From: Clostridia bacterium
GTDB taxonomy: Bacteria; Bacillota; Clostridia; Oscillospirales; Acutalibacteraceae
Assembly: GCA_900755995.1 (NCBI GenBank)
Contig: CAAEIM010000038.1
Span: 1 to 6,872, forward strand
DNA length: 6,872 bases
Direction of reading: 5' to 3'
Shown piece after piece: positions 5,505-6,872 of the stretch (position 1 is its first letter; each line of letters opens with the position of its first letter). The notes under the pieces were generated by a model, which saw nothing but the letters and a program-made list of their open reading frames with translations, was not told where the DNA came from and did no database searches. The translations under genes were made by a program, and so were the position numbers.

Positions 5505-6050
5505 TCAGTGATTGCTAAGATACTCAAGAAACTCTGGGGTTTTTGACCAATACTTTATTCCCCAGTTTTCAAAATTCCACTCCTCCATATAATTGTTACA
5601 TTCGTAATCGATATAGTAGAGCTTTTCCTGCTGTACCACAAAGTTAGTTGGAAAATAATCAATATTAGTGCCGCTCGGATAAAGCAGGTTGCACATTTCT
5701 CTTATCTGCTCCAGATATTCAGCCTTTACGCTGTCGGTTTTTACCATTTCAAAAATGGTTTCACCCTCAATGTACTCTTTTAAAATTCTTTCGTTTTGCA
5801 CATCAATATCAAGCATTTTCGGCATCCTGATTCCTATTTTTGACAGGCGCTCATAGTCGCAAAGCTCCGACTGAATTTTATCGCCGAATTGGTAATAGCT
5901 GCACGGCTCGTGGTGAATCTGCTTGAGCACATATCTGCCGTTTTCGTCTTCGGCAAGATAGGAATACCCTCCCTTGCCTTTGCCGATCAGACTGAGAATT
6001 TTATAGCTTTTTCCGTTTACAGCAAGCTCAGCGGGAATTTTATTTTCCAT
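5505..6050 (-). CDS. Compact protein kinase-fold protein (putative Ser/Thr or small-molecule kinase)
   Basis: A 181-residue soluble protein with a shortened protein-kinase-like fold. Visible elements: a glycine-rich ATP loop IGKGKGGYSYL (22-32), the ATP-anchoring lysine in VLKQ (K43), a candidate helix-C glutamate in DYERL (E67), hinge LKEYIEG (90-96), a catalytic-loop-like NIDYFPTNF (D131, N136; N replaces the usual H before I-D), and a metal-binding aspartate in YIDYE (D148). Only 33 residues follow D148, so the usual large C-lobe is missing. That makes it closer in size to bacterial APH/RIO/YrzF-like kinases than to eukaryote-like Hanks kinases. All key residues are present, so it is probably active. 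I believe similar short proteins are common in Clostridia, usually named only as protein kinase family. The start is the ATG at 6050 with GGGAGG (6058-6063) seven bases upstream; a TTG at 6065 overlaps that site and is rejected. It has its own promoter and is not part of the nusA operon. The substrate is unknown. Confidence 0.75.
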   Translation of the reverse strand: MENKIPAELAVNGKSYKILSLIGKGKGGYSYLAEDENGRYVLKQIHHEPCSYYQFGDKIQSELCDYERLSKIGIRMPKMLDIDVQNERILKEYIEGETIFEMVKTDSVKAEYLEQIREMCNLLYPSGTNIDYFPTNFVVQQEKLYYIDYECNNYMEEWNFENWGIKYWSKTPEFLEYLSNH

Positions 6051-6079
6051 AGTATCGCCTCCCAAAATTTTATATTATT

Positions 6080-6108
6080 ATTGTATCATACCAAATCAGG
6101 TTAAGCAA
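6080..6108 (-). promoter_or_regulatory. Promoter of the kinase gene
   Basis: On the minus strand: -35 TTGCTT (6103-6108), 17-bp spacer (6086-6102), -10 TACAAT (6080-6085), preceded by TGA to form an extended -10 (TGnTACAAT). The predicted start near 6073 leaves a leader of about 23 nt with the GGGAGG site. It diverges from the yeiH-family promoter. Confidence 0.65.
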
Positions 6109-6132
6109 GGCTGTGCTAAAACTGCCCTGCTA

Positions 6133-6142
6133 TCCTTAAGGA
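6133..6142. promoter_or_regulatory. Perfect 10-bp palindrome in the divergent intergenic region
   Basis: TCCTTAAGGA is perfectly self-complementary and lies about 25 bp upstream of the kinase -35 box. It could be an operator half of a regulator site, but 10-bp palindromes can also occur by chance. Confidence 0.2.
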
Positions 6143-6145
6143 AAC

Positions 6146-6165
6146 TGTGGATATTGAGATACACA
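6146..6165. promoter_or_regulatory. Imperfect 20-bp dyad (TGTG...CACA) between the divergent promoters
   Basis: TGTGGATATT followed by GAGATACACA: 7 of 10 positions are symmetric, with the outer four perfect. It sits upstream of both divergent promoters, where an activator or repressor of the kinase or the YeiH-family gene could bind. No regulator gene is present in the window. Weak evidence. Confidence 0.2.
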
Positions 6166-6190
6166 TAATTAAAATTTTCAGATTAATTAC

Positions 6191-6219
6191 TTTATTTTAT
6201 CACTAATCTGTGGTATAAT
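6191..6219 (+). promoter_or_regulatory. Promoter of the yeiH-family gene
   Basis: A perfect -10 TATAAT (6214-6219) preceded by TGG, forming an extended -10. A 17-bp spacer leads back to a weak -35 TTTATT (6191-6196). The expected start near 6226 gives a leader of about 24 nt to the ATG at 6250, including the GGAGGG ribosome binding site (6238-6243). The poor -35 box suits either reliance on the extended -10 or activation by a regulator. Confidence 0.65.
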
Positions 6220-6249
6220 TAATTAATAAACAAAAACGGAGGGCATTAT

Positions 6250-6872
6250 ATGACACTTATCAAAAAAAATTGCGGTGGCATACTGCTCTGTGCAGTAATC
6301 GCACTGCTTGCAGAGCTTGTCAGCACCATCGATATTGGCGGTTTTTCGCTTGAGCTTGTCGGCGCACCTGTTATTGCAATTTTAACAGGTATGATACTCA
6401 CACTTATTTTTCCGCAGCTTGCAAAAAAATCTTATCTTGAGGACGGAATTAAGTTTACTTCAAAAAAGATTTTGCAGTGGGCGGTAATTATACTCGGCTT
6501 TTCGCTGAATCTGACCACCATTGCTCAGGTCGGCACAAAAAGCCTGCCGGTTATCATATCTACCATTGCAGTTTCACTCATCGTTGCTTTTGTACTGATG
6601 AAAATTATGAAAATCAATTCAAAAACAGCCTGTCTAATAGGAGTTGGCTCGTCCATCTGCGGCGGCTCTGCGATTGCGGCAACTGCACCTGTAATTGACG
6701 CCGACGACTCAGATGTGGCTAAATCAATATCGGTTATCTTCCTGTTTAACATTCTCGCAGCTTTAATTTTCCCAACCTTCGGACACGCTATCGGACTTGG
6801 AACAGAAGGCTTTGCCGTATTTGCCGGCACAGCGGTCAACGATACCTCGTCTGTAACGGCTGGAGCTTCAAC
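6250..6872 (+). CDS. YeiH/UPF0324-family membrane protein (putative sulfate exporter family), 5' part, cut by window edge
   Basis: The frame is open from the ATG at 6250 to the end of the window: 207 complete codons of a family whose members are about 330-350 residues. GGAGGG lies six bases upstream of the ATG. The protein is strongly hydrophobic, with likely membrane segments at about 10-27, 38-56, 75-90, 99-119 and 157-177, and a short positive N-terminus (IKKN). Diagnostic motifs of the Cons_hypoth698/YeiH family: IGVGSSICGGSAIAATAPVI (130-149) and FAGTAVNDTSSV (191-202, matching the family's WAGtAVhDTSqV). YeiH proteins are integral inner-membrane proteins annotated as putative sulfate exporters, but the transported substrate is poorly established. 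In proteobacteria the gene sits next to a LysR-type regulator (yeiE); none is visible here, where the neighbour is the divergent kinase gene. Family assignment is strong; substrate uncertain. Confidence 0.9.
   Translation, partial: MTLIKKNCGGILLCAVIALLAELVSTIDIGGFSLELVGAPVIAILTGMILTLIFPQLAKKSYLEDGIKFTSKKILQWAVIILGFSLNLTTIAQVGTKSLPVIISTIAVSLIVAFVLMKIMKINSKTACLIGVGSSICGGSAIAATAPVIDADDSDVAKSISVIFLFNILAALIFPTFGHAIGLGTEGFAVFAGTAVNDTSSVTAGAS

Noticed and set aside
6525..6839. Minus-strand frame of 104 residues inside the YeiH-family gene
   Set aside because: Shadow of a well-supported coding frame on the plus strand, with no family signal of its own.
1..6872. CRISPR array, insertion sequence, tRNA/rRNA gene, riboswitch or defence system
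   Set aside because: No direct repeat arrays, transposase, integrase, cloverleaf or recognisable riboswitch core was seen on either strand.

Overview
The window looks like chromosomal DNA from a low-to-mid GC Gram-positive bacterium, most likely a gut-type Clostridia/Ruminococcaceae relative (inference). The gene order rimP-nusA-rnpM(ylxR)-ylxQ-infB-rbfA is the classic Firmicutes nusA-infB operon. Ribosome binding sites are strong GGAGG-type sequences, and the promoters are clean sigma-A-like boxes.

Layout. About three quarters of the window (positions 1 to about 5380) is the minus-strand nusA-infB operon. It is read from right to left: a TTGCAA-17-TATAAT promoter (5351-5379), a roughly 95-nt leader with a strong GC-rich hairpin (5304-5329), rimP, nusA, rnpM, ylxQ, infB and the start of rbfA, which is cut by the left edge. 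The genes are tightly packed, with gaps of 62, 40, 4 and 1 nt. The exception is a 123-nt gap between infB and rbfA that holds a cluster of hairpins. Together these genes mature the 30S subunit (RimP, RbfA), control elongation, termination and antitermination (NusA), modulate RNase P or bind structured RNA (RnpM, YlxQ) and load initiator tRNA (IF2).

Upstream (5505-6050, minus strand) is a separate small gene for a compact protein-kinase-fold protein with its own extended -10 promoter. Diverging from it on the plus strand is a YeiH/UPF0324-family membrane protein (putative sulfate exporter family), cut by the right edge. The roughly 200-bp divergent intergenic region carries both promoters and two small dyad symmetries.

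I see no mobile element, CRISPR array, tRNA/rRNA gene or defence system. The window is mostly conserved housekeeping DNA. The points worth a second look are the rimP leader hairpin, the non-nested inverted repeats over the rimP promoter, the hairpin cluster between infB and rbfA, the four-cysteine form of RnpM, and the short kinase of unknown substrate.
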